A stretch of 64,000 nt of DNA, from positions 1-64,000 of the forward strand of contig CAZXGJ010000002.1 in assembly GCA_964639955.1 (NCBI GenBank), written 5' to 3'. Positions 1 through 9,877 of this stretch are shown here, piece by piece (within the stretch, counting starts at the first letter, position 1; every line of letters starts with the position of its first letter). A model generated the notes under the pieces. It was not told where the DNA came from and made no database searches. It saw nothing but the letters and a program-made list of their open reading frames with translations. This DNA is from IGN2 sp964639955 (lineage in GTDB: Bacteria > Bacteroidota > Ignavibacteria > Ignavibacteriales > Ignavibacteriaceae). The position numbers were made by a program, and so were the translations under genes.

Positions 1-101
1 TTTCTGTTATTAAGAATATAAATTAATCAGCCTGTTTGAAATCAGGACAATTTTGTATTTTTAAGCTGAAAAAACTAGAAAATTTGTCTAGAAAATATTA
101 A

Positions 102-944
102 ATGAATAGACTACTTGAAACAAAAGTTCAAAAAATAAATACTGAACATAACACAATAATCAACTTCGGTACTTTCAAGCTTGGCGAAGGTTATTTTAAT
201 GTAATAGCCGGACCTTGCGCAGTTGAAAATGAAAATATTGCAGTTCAAACTGCTAAAGCCGTAGAAAAAGCAGGTGCAAAAATTTTCCGCAGTTCACTTT
301 TTAAACCACGCACCTCACCTTACACTTACCAGGGTTTTGGGCTGAACGGTGTACAAATTTTAAGAACAATCCGAAAAGAAACCGGATTACTTCTGGAAAC
401 AGAGATACTCAGCACAGATCATCTTGATACGCTTGCAAACGAAGTAGATATACTCAGAGTCGGCTCCCGCAATATGGATAATTACGAGCTTCTTAAAGCA
501 GTTGGAAAAACCTTTAAACCTGTTATACTTAAAAGAAATATGAGTGCTACACTTGAAGAATTCCTTCTTGCTGCTGAGTATATTTTATCAACAGGGAACG
601 ACAAAGTAATTCTATGTGAGCGGGGAATAAGAACTTTTGAAACATACACCAGGAATACGCTCGATATACTTGCAGTTCCCGCTTTAAAAGAATTAACTCA
701 TTTGCCTGTTATTGTGGATCCCTCGCACGCTTCCGGTAAAAGAAGTCTCGTTCCCTCTGCAAGTAAAGCTGCATTAGCTGCCGGTGCCGACGGATTAATT
801 ATTGAAGTACATCCTGACCCGGAACATTCTTATTCCGATGGCCATCAATCGCTAAATATATCCGGATTTGAATCACTTATGAAAGAGCTTTCCGAACTTG
901 CGCATATAACGGGAAAGAAAACCGGCATACCTGTTTTAACCTGA
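102..944 (+). CDS. aroF: 3-deoxy-7-phosphoheptulonate (DAHP) synthase, type I-beta
   Basis: This enzyme condenses phosphoenolpyruvate with erythrose 4-phosphate, the first step of the shikimate pathway. The 280-residue protein shows the family signatures in order: GPCA (37-40), KPRTSPYTYQGFG (68-80), VGSRNMDN (120-127), LKRNMSAT (143-150) and the metal/substrate segment VDPSHASGKR (205-214). It has only a short N-terminal extension, with no room for a regulatory ACT or ferredoxin-like domain, so feedback control by an added domain is not evident. It stands alone, with no other aromatic-pathway gene in the window. The family assignment is secure; the symbol is a convention for this subfamily. 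Confidence 0.93.
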   Translation: MNRLLETKVQKINTEHNTIINFGTFKLGEGYFNVIAGPCAVENENIAVQTAKAVEKAGAKIFRSSLFKPRTSPYTYQGFGLNGVQILRTIRKETGLLLETEILSTDHLDTLANEVDILRVGSRNMDNYELLKAVGKTFKPVILKRNMSATLEEFLLAAEYILSTGNDKVILCERGIRTFETYTRNTLDILAVPALKELTHLPVIVDPSHASGKRSLVPSASKAALAAGADGLIIEVHPDPEHSYSDGHQSLNISGFESLMKELSELAHITGKKTGIPVLT

Positions 945-1049
945 ATCCTTTACCTTACCTGATTTTTTATATACATTTTGAACTATAAAAATGCAATTAA
1001 TTCCCTGATTGCATAATTATAATCAATTTGCAATTATTTTTTTGCTCGA

Positions 1050-2777
1050 ATGCAGAATAACATTTCAGTTGAATTCCTTCCTGTAATTTTCGGATTATTA
1101 GGCGGTCTGGCTCTCTTCCTTTATGGTATGGAACAAATGACAAATGCTTTAACCATCGTAGCAGGAAGAAGAATGAAAAATCTGTTAACCCGTTTAACAT
1201 CAAACCGGATTAAGGGTTTGATTACGGGTGCATTTATTACGGCTGTAATTCAATCATCCTCCGTTACTACAGTATTAATTGTTGGATTCATCTCTGCAGG
1301 ACTTCTTCAGCTAAAGCAGGCAATAAGCGTTATTATGGGTGCACACATTGGCACTACATTAACTGTTCAAATTATTGCTTTTAAAGTTAGCGAGCTTGCT
1401 TTACTTATGATTGCTGCAGGTTTTGGTTTAAAACTTTTGGTAAAGCAGGAAAAAATTAAATACCTTGGCCTGATGATAATGGGGCTCGGATTAATATTTT
1501 TAGGAATGAATTTAATGAGCAATTCAACAGAGCCGCTACAAACTTTTACACCATTTCTCAGCCTGATGAAGTATGTTGAAAATCCATTTATCGCCGTTTT
1601 GATCTCTACACTTTTTACCTCAATTATTCAAAGTTCTGCTGCCACAATTGGTCTGGTAATAGCCTTTGCAAGTCAGGGCTTCATTTCACTTGAAACCGGG
1701 ATTGCGCTTATTTTCGGAGCTAACATCGGAACATGTGTAACGGCAATTCTTGCCTCAATAGGAAGCAGCAGGGAGGGCAAGCAAGCCGCATTAAGCCATG
1801 TTTTAATTAATCTTCTCGGCGTAATTCTTTGGTTTCCTTTCATTAATTATTTATCGGAATTGGTTAGAATCATATCTCCCTCGTTCTCAATTTATTCGGG
1901 CCCTGAAAAAGTTGCTGCTGAGGTTCCAAGGCAGATTGCCAATGCTCACACTGTCTTTAACCTGGCTAATTCTTTAATATTTTTACCCTTCACAGTATTG
2001 TTTGCCAAACTTGTAACATGGGTGCTTCCAGCAAAAGCAGAAGTTAAGCCGGAAATAATCGAACCAAAATATTTGGGTAAAATTTATCTTAAAACACCGC
2101 AGATAGCTTTAGACAGAGTACGAATGGAAATTGCCAGACAAGCCCGGCGTGCTTTATGGATGGTTCGTGAAATACCAAAAGCTTTGGATTCGGACGATAA
2201 GGATAAATTAAAGTTAATTAAAAAGATGGATAATGAGGTTGATGCTTTACACGAAATAATTCTGAATTTTTTAGGTTTACTTTCTAAACTGGAGCTTACA
2301 TACCAGGAATCGAAGCTGGTGCAGGCATACATCTCGGCTTCAAATTATATTGAGAATATAGGCGATGTAGTGGAAACTAACCTTTACTCACTCGGTAAGG
2401 AGAGGATAAAAAGTCAAATCGATTTCAGAGAAAGCCTGGATAATTATTTAACTCCGTATTTCAACCGGGTAATATTCTATCTTGATGCTTCTTTAAAGTC
2501 CTTAATTGATGGAAACACCAAAGAGGCGGATTCAGTAATAAATGCAAAATCAGAAATTTCAGAATTAGCCGGTGCTGCGTTAAATCATCTGTCACACAGG
2601 CTTCATTATGAAAAAAATCTTGACCTGGATGAATTCAGAATCCAAACAGATGTTATTGAAAACTTCAGGAGAATATATTACCTGGCAAAGAGAATCGCCA
2701 AGGTTGTTTCTACTTCGGGTATGAGTAATAATCAACGTTTATCAATTCCCCTGCAGCAGGAGTTACCATTTGAATAG
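1050..2777 (+). CDS. Na+/phosphate symporter with C-terminal PhoU-like domain
   Basis: Predicted sodium-coupled phosphate transporter of the NptA/PNaS family. The membrane half (about residues 1-330) contains the two inverted-repeat signatures, QSSS at 68-71 and QSSA at 194-197, each followed by a hydrophobic helix. The C-terminal 230 residues are helical and charged, like the PhoU domain found in bacterial members. The start is the ATG at 1050. A polyphosphate kinase lies 7 kb downstream, so phosphate uptake and storage genes share the neighbourhood, although they are not in one operon. Transport of other anions cannot be excluded, but the fold assignment is strong. Confidence 0.9.
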   Translation: MQNNISVEFLPVIFGLLGGLALFLYGMEQMTNALTIVAGRRMKNLLTRLTSNRIKGLITGAFITAVIQSSSVTTVLIVGFISAGLLQLKQAISVIMGAHIGTTLTVQIIAFKVSELALLMIAAGFGLKLLVKQEKIKYLGLMIMGLGLIFLGMNLMSNSTEPLQTFTPFLSLMKYVENPFIAVLISTLFTSIIQSSAATIGLVIAFASQGFISLETGIALIFGANIGTCVTAILASIGSSREGKQAALSHVLINLLGVILWFPFINYLSELVRIISPSFSIYSGPEKVAAEVPRQIANAHTVFNLANSLIFLPFTVLFAKLVTWVLPAKAEVKPEIIEPKYLGKIYLKTPQIALDRVRMEIARQARRALWMVREIPKALDSDDKDKLKLIKKMDNEVDALHEIILNFLGLLSKLELTYQESKLVQAYISASNYIENIGDVVETNLYSLGKERIKSQIDFRESLDNYLTPYFNRVIFYLDASLKSLIDGNTKEADSVINAKSEISELAGAALNHLSHRLHYEKNLDLDEFRIQTDVIENFRRIYYLAKRIAKVVSTSGMSNNQRLSIPLQQELPFE

Positions 2778-2903
2778 GATTTTGAAAACAGATTATCCAG
2801 CTGAAGCTTGGTTTTTCTTATACCAATACTTAAGATTGAAACCATAGTTCAGGAAATTATTTATGCAAATTATTCTTTACAATTTTGTAACTAAGATTTC
2901 TTA

Positions 2904-3941
2904 TTGATCCAGAATTTTAAAAATCAAAATAACACTCTGCAGGTACTGCTTGTACTTGCATCGTTTACTATTATAGTTGCGGGAATGAAAGCTGCAGAAT
3001 CTATAATAGTTCCGTTCTTACTTTCTCTTTTCATTTCAATAATTACATTGCCGCCATTTTTGTGGCTTCAAAAAAAAGGTATTCCCCGCGGTATAGCATT
3101 ACTCTTCATTATGATTGCATTTCTGTCTTTTGTCTCTCTAATAGGTGTACTGATAGGAACTTCACTTAGCGATTTTTCCACAAAGCTGCCGTACTATGAA
3201 ATGAAACTCCAGGATCAGACGCAGGCATTGATAACATTGCTGATTGAGAAAGGCCTGGTTGAGAGCGATTTTCAAATTTCAACAGCGTTTAATCCTGCTG
3301 TAGTCTTCAGAATAGTCGGAGATGCATTTAACCAGGTCAGCAACCTGTTTGCAAACGGCTTTCTGATACTATTAACAGTGATATTTATACTGCTTGAAGA
3401 GTCGACACTTCCCGGAAAAATAAAAAAAATGGTTTCGAATCCCGGTTCATCTCTTGAAAAGATTCATTCAGTAACTCAGAATATTAATAAATATATAGCT
3501 CTTAAAACCGTGATGAATTTTTGTAATGCCCTGCTGGTTACCATTTTTCTTTTAATATTCGGAGTAGATTATTACCTGCTGTGGGGGCTTTTGGCATTTT
3601 TGTTAAACTATATTCCAACCATTGGGTCTTTCCTTGCCTTACTGCCTCCCACACTGCTGGCACTTGTTCAATTCGGTTTTATTGAAGCAGTAATTGTCGC
3701 GGCAGGATTTGTTGTAATTAATACAATTATAGGAAATATAATTGAACCGCGTTTTATGGGAAAAGGATTAGGTCTTTCAACGCTTGTTGTATTTCTATCT
3801 TTAATTTTTTGGGGATGGGTTCTGGGCCCTGTTGGAATGTTGCTCTCTGTACCGCTTACAATCACTATTAAAATTGCACTTGACAGCTCAGAAGAAACCC
3901 GCTGGCTGGCAATCCTGTTAGGGCCGGAGCAAAAAGATTAA
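2904..3941 (+). CDS. AI-2E family (UPF0118) membrane permease
   Basis: A 345-residue polytopic protein of the AI-2E/PerM family, whose members export small molecules or ions. The N-terminal hydrophobic pair, the soluble central segment (about 90-150), and the C-terminal glycine/proline-rich helices (LLNYIPTIGSFLALLPP, then NTIIGNIIEPRFMGKGLGLS) are the family hallmarks. The longest reading uses a TTG start at 2904 with no clear ribosome binding site. The ATG about 26 codons later would cut into the first membrane helix, so TTG is preferred. The substrate cannot be predicted from sequence. Confidence 0.85.
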   Translation: MIQNFKNQNNTLQVLLVLASFTIIVAGMKAAESIIVPFLLSLFISIITLPPFLWLQKKGIPRGIALLFIMIAFLSFVSLIGVLIGTSLSDFSTKLPYYEMKLQDQTQALITLLIEKGLVESDFQISTAFNPAVVFRIVGDAFNQVSNLFANGFLILLTVIFILLEESTLPGKIKKMVSNPGSSLEKIHSVTQNINKYIALKTVMNFCNALLVTIFLLIFGVDYYLLWGLLAFLLNYIPTIGSFLALLPPTLLALVQFGFIEAVIVAAGFVVINTIIGNIIEPRFMGKGLGLSTLVVFLSLIFWGWVLGPVGMLLSVPLTITIKIALDSSEETRWLAILLGPEQKD

Positions 3942-4065
3942 ATCCTGTAGATATAGTGTTTTTATAAAGTATCCTAATGTATAACATCATTTTACCTTTA
4001 TATTCTGCTCGGATTATTTAATATTGAATATAAATTATTTATAAAATTATTATGATAAAATTTTT

Positions 4066-5679
4066 ATGAGAATTATCGGACTAACTTCTTCATTATTTCT
4101 TTCATTTGTGCTGATAATGTTTCCGCAAACAGAAAAAGGTAGCGGCTTAAAGATTGGAACTAATTACAGGATTTACCCGAGTAATGTGAACCAATGGGAA
4201 GTTTCAATTGTGGCAAGTCCGGTAAACAAGGATATTTTATTTGCATCCGCTAACGCTGTAACACTAAATCCTTTTTTCATCAGTGAAGGAATTTACGTAA
4301 CAACCAGCGGCGGAAACACCTGGTTTGGCAATGATACCTGCACCGGGCAGATAATAACCTTTCACGCAGGCGATCCCGGAATTGTTATAGATAAGAACGG
4401 AACTTTTATATTAACCCGGAAGAGTTCTTTTACGGGTATTTATTCACACTATTCAACGGATAATGGAATAAGCTGGTCAAATCAATTGTTAATTTCTAAT
4501 GATGACATACCTCCTGAAAAGGCGAGCCTTGTATCAGATAATAGTGTATCGAGCACTTACTTTGGCAGATCGTATGCAAGCTGGGTGAAACTTACCTCAC
4601 CTTACCCGCTTGTAATCGCTTATACAGATAATGGGGCACAATCCTGGTCAAATATCATACAGATAAATAACCCGGTAAATAGACCTGCTAATAGTGAACT
4701 TGCAATTGACCGGAATGGTAAATTGTTTGCATGCTGGGCGGCATTAACCAATTCCTCTCCGTTCACTGAAGATTATGTTGGACTTGCCACATCAACAAAC
4801 GGGGGAAACTCCTGGTCAGTGGATGAAAATGTGTTCGATATAAATGGAATTGCCGGACTCCTTGCACAAAAATCGAATATACGTATTAATGGTGTGCCAC
4901 GCATCGCAGTTGATACAAGCGGTGGTTCCAGGAACGGCTGGATTTATGTTGTTACAGGGCAGCAGAACCTGTCGCCGGCAGGAAGTGATCCTGATATAAT
5001 TCTAAATCGGTCAACAGACGGAGGACAGACCTGGTCTTCCGGCATAAGGGTTAACCAGGATCAGATCAATAACGGAAAGATTCAATTATTTCCAGCGATA
5101 CACGTTGATAAGTATGGTGGAATAAACATTTTATTTTATGATGACAGAAATACTACAAGCGACTCCTCCGGAGTTTTCCTTGCAAGGTCGGATGATGGAG
5201 GTAATACTTGGGGTGAATATGAAATAAGCGACCACAATTTTAAACCCACACCGATCTCAGGTTATCAGGGTAAAATGGGTGATAATATCGGGATAACATC
5301 CTCAAATGAAAAAATCTGGCCTGTCTGGATGGATAACTCAACAGGAATTTACCAGGTTTGGACTGTCCCGATAGAAATTTCGTCGGTTGGTATAAAAGAC
5401 GAGTCTCAATTTGTTAAAGAATTTCAGCTTGAACAAAACTTCCCTAATCCATTTAATTACATAACTAACATTCAATTCAGCTTAACTGAACCTGGATTTA
5501 CACGGTTGACTGTTTATGATTTGCTCGGCAACGAGATTATAGTTTTATTAAACGAACAGAAACAGGCAGGCAGATATCAGCTTACATTTGAAGCCGAACA
5601 ATTAAACAGCGGAATATATTTTTACAAATTAACTTCCGGGCATTACAGTGAGGTTCGTAAACTTGTTCTGCTGAAGTAA
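4066..5679 (+). CDS. Secreted BNR/sialidase-like propeller protein with T9SS sorting domain
   Basis: Secreted or surface protein of 537 residues. An N-terminal hydrophobic signal segment (1-20) is followed by repeated Asp-box/BNR-type motifs of the form S-x-D-x-G-x-x-W (for example YSTDNGISWS, STNGGNSWS, RSTDGGQTWSS, RSDDGGNTWGE), typical of a six-bladed propeller. The last 85 residues start with QNFPNPFN and end in KLVLLK, the type-A C-terminal signal for type IX secretion. No catalytic sialidase residues are obvious, so I would not call it an enzyme. It converges with the next gene, with only 19 bases between the stop codons. Confidence 0.85.
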   Translation: MRIIGLTSSLFLSFVLIMFPQTEKGSGLKIGTNYRIYPSNVNQWEVSIVASPVNKDILFASANAVTLNPFFISEGIYVTTSGGNTWFGNDTCTGQIITFHAGDPGIVIDKNGTFILTRKSSFTGIYSHYSTDNGISWSNQLLISNDDIPPEKASLVSDNSVSSTYFGRSYASWVKLTSPYPLVIAYTDNGAQSWSNIIQINNPVNRPANSELAIDRNGKLFACWAALTNSSPFTEDYVGLATSTNGGNSWSVDENVFDINGIAGLLAQKSNIRINGVPRIAVDTSGGSRNGWIYVVTGQQNLSPAGSDPDIILNRSTDGGQTWSSGIRVNQDQINNGKIQLFPAIHVDKYGGINILFYDDRNTTSDSSGVFLARSDDGGNTWGEYEISDHNFKPTPISGYQGKMGDNIGITSSNEKIWPVWMDNSTGIYQVWTVPIEISSVGIKDESQFVKEFQLEQNFPNPFNYITNIQFSLTEPGFTRLTVYDLLGNEIIVLLNEQKQAGRYQLTFEAEQLNSGIYFYKLTSGHYSEVRKLVLLK

Positions 5680-5698
5680 AAAATACTAATTCAGAACA

Positions 5699-6997
5699 TC
5701 ATCTTAACAGGAGCATCTTCCTTGTTGCAGTAAAATTACCTGCTCTCAATTGATAATAGTACATTCCGGAGGCGAAATTATCTGCAAACCATTTTTCAGT
5801 ATAACTACCCGCAATCTGATGTGAATTTACAAGCCTGCTTACCTCATTCCCCAGAATATCATAAATAACAATAGATACAAATGCATCAATGGAAATATTG
5901 TATTTAATTGAAGTAGAAGAATTAAATGGATTAGGATAATTTTGAAAGAGATCAAAATAATTTTCTTTTCCGGTTTCGTTGCGGTCAACCGGATTAACAA
6001 CCGGATATTTATATTTGAGAATTACTCCTCCATCACCAACAGCATATCCGGTAAGTGAATCTGTAAAACTTAGGTCATAAATGCTGGAGCTGTCAGGTGA
6101 AGTATGCACAATCCAGTTATAACCAAAATCTTTGGTTTGAATTAATGCTCTTGGACTGGGCACAGGAGCCCAGCCTTCATTTTCTGTTCTGAAAGAAACG
6201 GCACGTGCTATTCCAATCAACCCGATTTCGAAATAAGTCCAGACTAATCCGGCATCAGTTGTTCTCATCACTCCAACACCAAATAAATCCGGATCACCGC
6301 CAACACCCAGAACGTGAAGAGAATTAAAAAAATGAATATCCCAGATTTCATCGGGCGGGGCATAAATGCTGTTCATTGTTTCCCAAGACGCACCGCCATC
6401 AATTGTCTTCCAGGTAATACCAACTATATCGTGAGCACCACCGCATGCAAAGCCGTAATTATTATCGTAAAACCCGAAATTGTGTACGGGAACAAATGCG
6501 TAAGGTGCCGGCGCAATATAGGCCGAATCCCAGTTTTCTCCTCCGTCTGTAGTTATAAAAATTCCACCCGGCGTACCGCCTAAGAAACCTTTTAACGTAT
6601 CCAGAAAAAAAACTGAAAACATTAAAATATTTTCCTGCCGGAACTGGCTTACCGACCAGTTGTTTCCTGCATCGGTGGTCTTAAGAATATAGGTTGCAAA
6701 AGGTAACGTACCCTCAGTCCAGGCAATTGCCCAGCCAGTGGAATCATCGATAAAAAAAATATCAATTATATTTTTATCTGTGTTTGTTTGCAGCTGCACC
6801 CAGCTGCTGCCGCCATTAGTAGTGTAGAGTACCAATCCCGAATCACCTGCAACCCAGCCCTTGAGGCTATCGGCAAAATGAAGTGCATTCAAGTCGTTGC
6901 TCGTGGGGCTGTTAAGCTTATACCAATAGTTTTGACTTTGAAGACAGACATTGACCGATATTAAAATAAGCAGAAGCTGTACAGAATATTTTTTCAT
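5699..6997 (-). CDS. Secreted YCF48-like propeller protein with T9SS sorting domain
   Basis: A 432-residue secreted protein with a signal peptide (1-20, ending near LQSQNYWY). Repeats of the YCF48/photosystem-assembly-like propeller follow, recognised by TT-x-G-G-x-x-W and GWA-type motifs (YTTNGGSSWVQ, ITTDGGENWD, KTIDGGASWET, RTTDAGLVW). The C-terminus is a type IX sorting domain (QNYPNPFNSSTSIKY ... ATRKMLLLR). Despite the family name there is no photosynthesis context; such propellers are common surface proteins in FCB bacteria. It shares secretion route and propeller architecture with its convergent neighbour. Function unknown. Confidence 0.85.
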   Translation of the reverse strand: MKKYSVQLLLILISVNVCLQSQNYWYKLNSPTSNDLNALHFADSLKGWVAGDSGLVLYTTNGGSSWVQLQTNTDKNIIDIFFIDDSTGWAIAWTEGTLPFATYILKTTDAGNNWSVSQFRQENILMFSVFFLDTLKGFLGGTPGGIFITTDGGENWDSAYIAPAPYAFVPVHNFGFYDNNYGFACGGAHDIVGITWKTIDGGASWETMNSIYAPPDEIWDIHFFNSLHVLGVGGDPDLFGVGVMRTTDAGLVWTYFEIGLIGIARAVSFRTENEGWAPVPSPRALIQTKDFGYNWIVHTSPDSSSIYDLSFTDSLTGYAVGDGGVILKYKYPVVNPVDRNETGKENYFDLFQNYPNPFNSSTSIKYNISIDAFVSIVIYDILGNEVSRLVNSHQIAGSYTEKWFADNFASGMYYYQLRAGNFTATRKMLLLR

Positions 6998-7165
6998 AAT
7001 ATTATTTTGATAAATATTTATATATAAAATTTAATAAATAACAGAAAATAAACCTCAACTATAATAAGATTGCAATGTGCAAAGTATTTCACAAATACGG
7101 ATGATTCATATTTCTTGATAGTTCTCTTTATATTTGCAGTAAACTTTTATAAAAAGGATAACGAC

Positions 7166-7873
7166 ATGCGGATTTTTTCATACATCTTATTATCGCTTGC
7201 ATTTATCATTGTATCCTGCAACCAGGATGAAAAAACAAAAGATGAAAATTCCTTACCTCAGGAAACCAAGGATGAACCTCATATAGCAATAGTGGTGGAT
7301 AAAATAGATGCAGGCACTTATACATATTTACAGGTTTCTGAAAATAAACAAACTTACTGGATTGCCGTTTCGGCAATGCAGGTTGAACTCGGAGAGACAG
7401 TTTACTTCTCTAAATTTATGGAGATGAAAAACTTTAAAAGTGAAACCCTTGAAAGAACTTTCAGCTCAATTTTGTTTGTTGATGATATACGAAAATCTGC
7501 TACCCCAGATCATATGAAGCAGGTTCATTCAGGGGCAATGTCGGTATCCAAACAAAATATTAAAATAGAATTTTTAGAAGATGGTTATACTGTTGAGCAA
7601 ATTTATGCAAAGAGAAATGAGTTGAATGGAAAGCTTGTTGAAGTTAAAGGAAAAGTTGTAAAGTTTAATCCTCAGATAATGAACAGGAACTGGATACATA
7701 TACAGGACGGAACCGGAAATGAAAACGATTATGACCTGGTAATTACAACCAACAGCGAAGTGAAGGTTGGTGATATAATTATTGCAGAGGGAACAGTAAC
7801 AAAGGATAAAGATTTCGGTGCCGGATATTTTTTCCCGGTACTAATTGAAAAAGCCGATATTGAAATTGAATGA
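7166..7873 (+). CDS. Lipoprotein with C-terminal OB-fold-like domain
   Basis: A 235-residue lipoprotein. The chosen start is the ATG at 7166, preceded by an AAAGGAT ribosome site. It gives the lipobox-type signal MRIFSYILLSLAFIIVSCNQ, with Cys at residue 18. A longer open frame begins at 7070 but would place the signal peptide internally. The mature N-terminal part (about 40-110) contains a small beta-rich segment with YLQVSENKQTYWIAV. The C-terminal part (about 150-235) reads GKLVEVKGKVVKFN ... WIHIQDGTG ... GDIIIAEGTVT, a pattern typical of OB-fold domains. Function unknown. Confidence 0.75.
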   Translation: MRIFSYILLSLAFIIVSCNQDEKTKDENSLPQETKDEPHIAIVVDKIDAGTYTYLQVSENKQTYWIAVSAMQVELGETVYFSKFMEMKNFKSETLERTFSSILFVDDIRKSATPDHMKQVHSGAMSVSKQNIKIEFLEDGYTVEQIYAKRNELNGKLVEVKGKVVKFNPQIMNRNWIHIQDGTGNENDYDLVITTNSEVKVGDIIIAEGTVTKDKDFGAGYFFPVLIEKADIEIE

Positions 7874-7900
7874 TTTTCAATTGCCTGCTTTACTCAGGTT

Positions 7901-9142
7901 TTATTCTATTATAGGTCCGAGGTCGGTTCCACCAGGATATAATATAAAAGCTATTGCAAAAGCAACGACCGAGATAATTAAACCCCACATAAAAATAGTG
8001 TAGCTAACCCTCAGCTTTTTATACTTTTCGCCAAGCACCTGCCCAAGATAATAGAAGTCTTTTATCATATTATCGTACAAATAATCTTTATCAATTAACA
8101 TCTCTTTCATTCCCCAGGTAAAGTCGGTAAGATTCATTTTATGAAAGTTTCCGAAGAACAGCAGGTTTGCTTTCTTTTGTTTTATTTCATCCCTGGTAAA
8201 GGTTCCCGATGTAACTTTAGGACGGGTTACAAGAATTGCATAGACGAGTGTTACAAGACTCGAAATTGTTAATATGGCCGTTGGAATTACGAGGTGTGGA
8301 TTAGAATCCAGTTTCCTGACCATAATACTCACAATTATAGTCAGCACCAGGGTGTTTACACTTATCATAATGTTTGCTTTTGTATCCGCCATCGAGCTGA
8401 AATCAACATGAGTTCGTAACGTATTTCTGAACATAGTCTCAATTGATCTGCCTGCACCCTTATCAATTTCCTTCTCTTTCTTTTTGTCCTTCTTTTCAGT
8501 TGAGATAATTTCTTCTTCCATTTTTTTCTTCTCCTCCGGATTATTTTTTTTAAGCTTTGATAGTTTCTTTTCGATTTTTAACCGGTTAATATTTTTCTGA
8601 ATATCATATTTATTTTTTGCATAATCGGTATAAAATTTATGATTATATATAAACTTTAAATTATTTTCAAGCCATTCCTGTTCGGTAAAACTTGCAATAC
8701 TCTTAATTTCAAGTTCCTTCCTGTACAAATCGCTTTTCGGTTCAAACTCATTCGTTCCAAGATGGTAAAGATCAGCATCGCAAATAATTTCTTCGAGCAG
8801 ATTTTGCGGATGGCGCGGAAGCCGGGTTGCATCTATAAGTTGGAAGACCTTCTCAATTTTTTCCGGGGGATAATTTTGTGAAGAAAGAAACTCCCTGGCA
8901 AAATTTTTACTTTCCTGCTCGTGCCCGTCGCAGCATACAATACATCCGAGATCGTGGAACCATGCAGCAATCTGTAATATTTCTTTCTCTTCATCACTCA
9001 GTCCTGATGCATCGGCAATTTCCATGGCAATTTTTACAACTTCTGCTGTGTGAGTAAAATTATGGTAAATATTATCCGTGAATTCATACGTTCTGAATCT
9101 TTCACCGACATACATTTTTATCTTGTTTAATATCACTGTCAT
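7901..9142 (-). CDS. HD-domain phosphohydrolase fused to PycTM-like (DUF5706) membrane domain
   Basis: A 413-residue two-domain protein. Residues 1-180 form an HD hydrolase: H31, the H63-D64 pair in WFHDLG, H74 in DGHEQES, and the later CDADLYHLG aspartate. A lysine/glutamate-rich, probably coiled linker covers about 190-235. The rest matches the two-helix membrane module first called DUF5706 and now known as the effector domain of Pycsar anti-phage systems (RTHVDFSSMADTKANIMISV, then a hydrophobic hairpin and a final helix). No nucleotide cyclase gene lies next to it. A cyclic-nucleotide-linked membrane role is inferred; the HD assignment is firm, and the PycTM call is from sequence memory only. 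Confidence 0.75.
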   Translation of the reverse strand: MTVILNKIKMYVGERFRTYEFTDNIYHNFTHTAEVVKIAMEIADASGLSDEEKEILQIAAWFHDLGCIVCCDGHEQESKNFAREFLSSQNYPPEKIEKVFQLIDATRLPRHPQNLLEEIICDADLYHLGTNEFEPKSDLYRKELEIKSIASFTEQEWLENNLKFIYNHKFYTDYAKNKYDIQKNINRLKIEKKLSKLKKNNPEEKKKMEEEIISTEKKDKKKEKEIDKGAGRSIETMFRNTLRTHVDFSSMADTKANIMISVNTLVLTIIVSIMVRKLDSNPHLVIPTAILTISSLVTLVYAILVTRPKVTSGTFTRDEIKQKKANLLFFGNFHKMNLTDFTWGMKEMLIDKDYLYDNMIKDFYYLGQVLGEKYKKLRVSYTIFMWGLIISVVAFAIAFILYPGGTDLGPIIE

Positions 9143-9267
9143 TCGCTTTTAAATAATTTTTAATATCAACTTAGCTTATCTCTATTCAAATATAGTATAT
9201 AACCGGTCACTTAATAAATACCGGTATCAAAGCCCAGTGAAAATTATCAGAAAATAGTTACGAATTG

Positions 9268-9283
9268 GGTGATATTTATCACA
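9268..9283. promoter_or_regulatory. CRP/FNR-family-like palindrome
   Basis: The sequence GGTGA-TATTTA-TCACA matches the CRP-family layout TGTGA-N6-TCACA at nine of ten arm positions and contains a perfect GTGATA/TATCAC dyad. It sits in the 232-base divergent spacer between the HD-PycTM gene and sixA-ppk1, about 90 bases upstream of sixA. No CRP/FNR regulator gene is in this window, so the binder is unknown. Confidence 0.4.
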
Positions 9284-9374
9284 ATTATTTTTTTTTGTGA
9301 GTCCAAATACTATTTTTTACCATATCCATTATGAATATTCATAAAATAATTATTTATCAAATTATCCTCTGATT

Positions 9375-9869
9375 ATGAAAACTCTATATTTAGTAAGACA
9401 CGCAAAATCAAGCTGGAAAGAACCTAAGCTTGATGACAAAGAAAGACCTTTAAATAAGAAAGGAAAAAATGATGCACCGCTGATGGGCGAAATACTAAAA
9501 GATAAAGGGCTAAATCCAAACCTTATAATTTCAAGCACCGCAAAGAGAGCCTCTAAAACAGCTCTGATTATTGCCGAAATTCTTGGTTATCCGAAAGATA
9601 AAATTAATTTTATGGACGAGGTTTATGAAGCTACAACTCATGCACTGTTGGAGATTATAGGGAAAACTGACGAGAAGAAAAGTTCATTGATGATTTTCGG
9701 GCATAACCCGGGCTTAACAATGCTGCATAATTATTTATCGAAGCATTATATTGATAACATACCTACTTGCGGAATTGTAGCATTAAAATTTAACTGCCCC
9801 TGGAAAGAGATAGATAAAAACTCTGCGGAATTTCTTTTCTTCGAGTACCCAAAACTTTATAATACTTAA
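9375..9869 (+). CDS. sixA: SixA-type phosphohistidine phosphatase
   Basis: A 164-residue member of the histidine phosphatase superfamily. The N-terminal LVRHAKSSW holds the phospho-acceptor histidine (RH at 8-9), and the C-terminal FGHNPGLT supplies the second catalytic histidine. The small size without a cap domain fits SixA, which removes phosphate from histidine phosphotransfer proteins. It is followed after 8 bases by polyphosphate kinase, so the two are very likely co-transcribed. With so many phosphorelay proteins elsewhere in the window, an HPt-type substrate is plausible but not shown. Confidence 0.85.
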   Translation: MKTLYLVRHAKSSWKEPKLDDKERPLNKKGKNDAPLMGEILKDKGLNPNLIISSTAKRASKTALIIAEILGYPKDKINFMDEVYEATTHALLEIIGKTDEKKSSLMIFGHNPGLTMLHNYLSKHYIDNIPTCGIVALKFNCPWKEIDKNSAEFLFFEYPKLYNT

Positions 9870-9877
9870 AAGAAATA

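Noticed and set aside
7070..7165. Longer N-terminus for the lipoprotein gene
   Set aside because: It would bury the signal peptide and lipobox; the ATG at 7166 has a good ribosome site.
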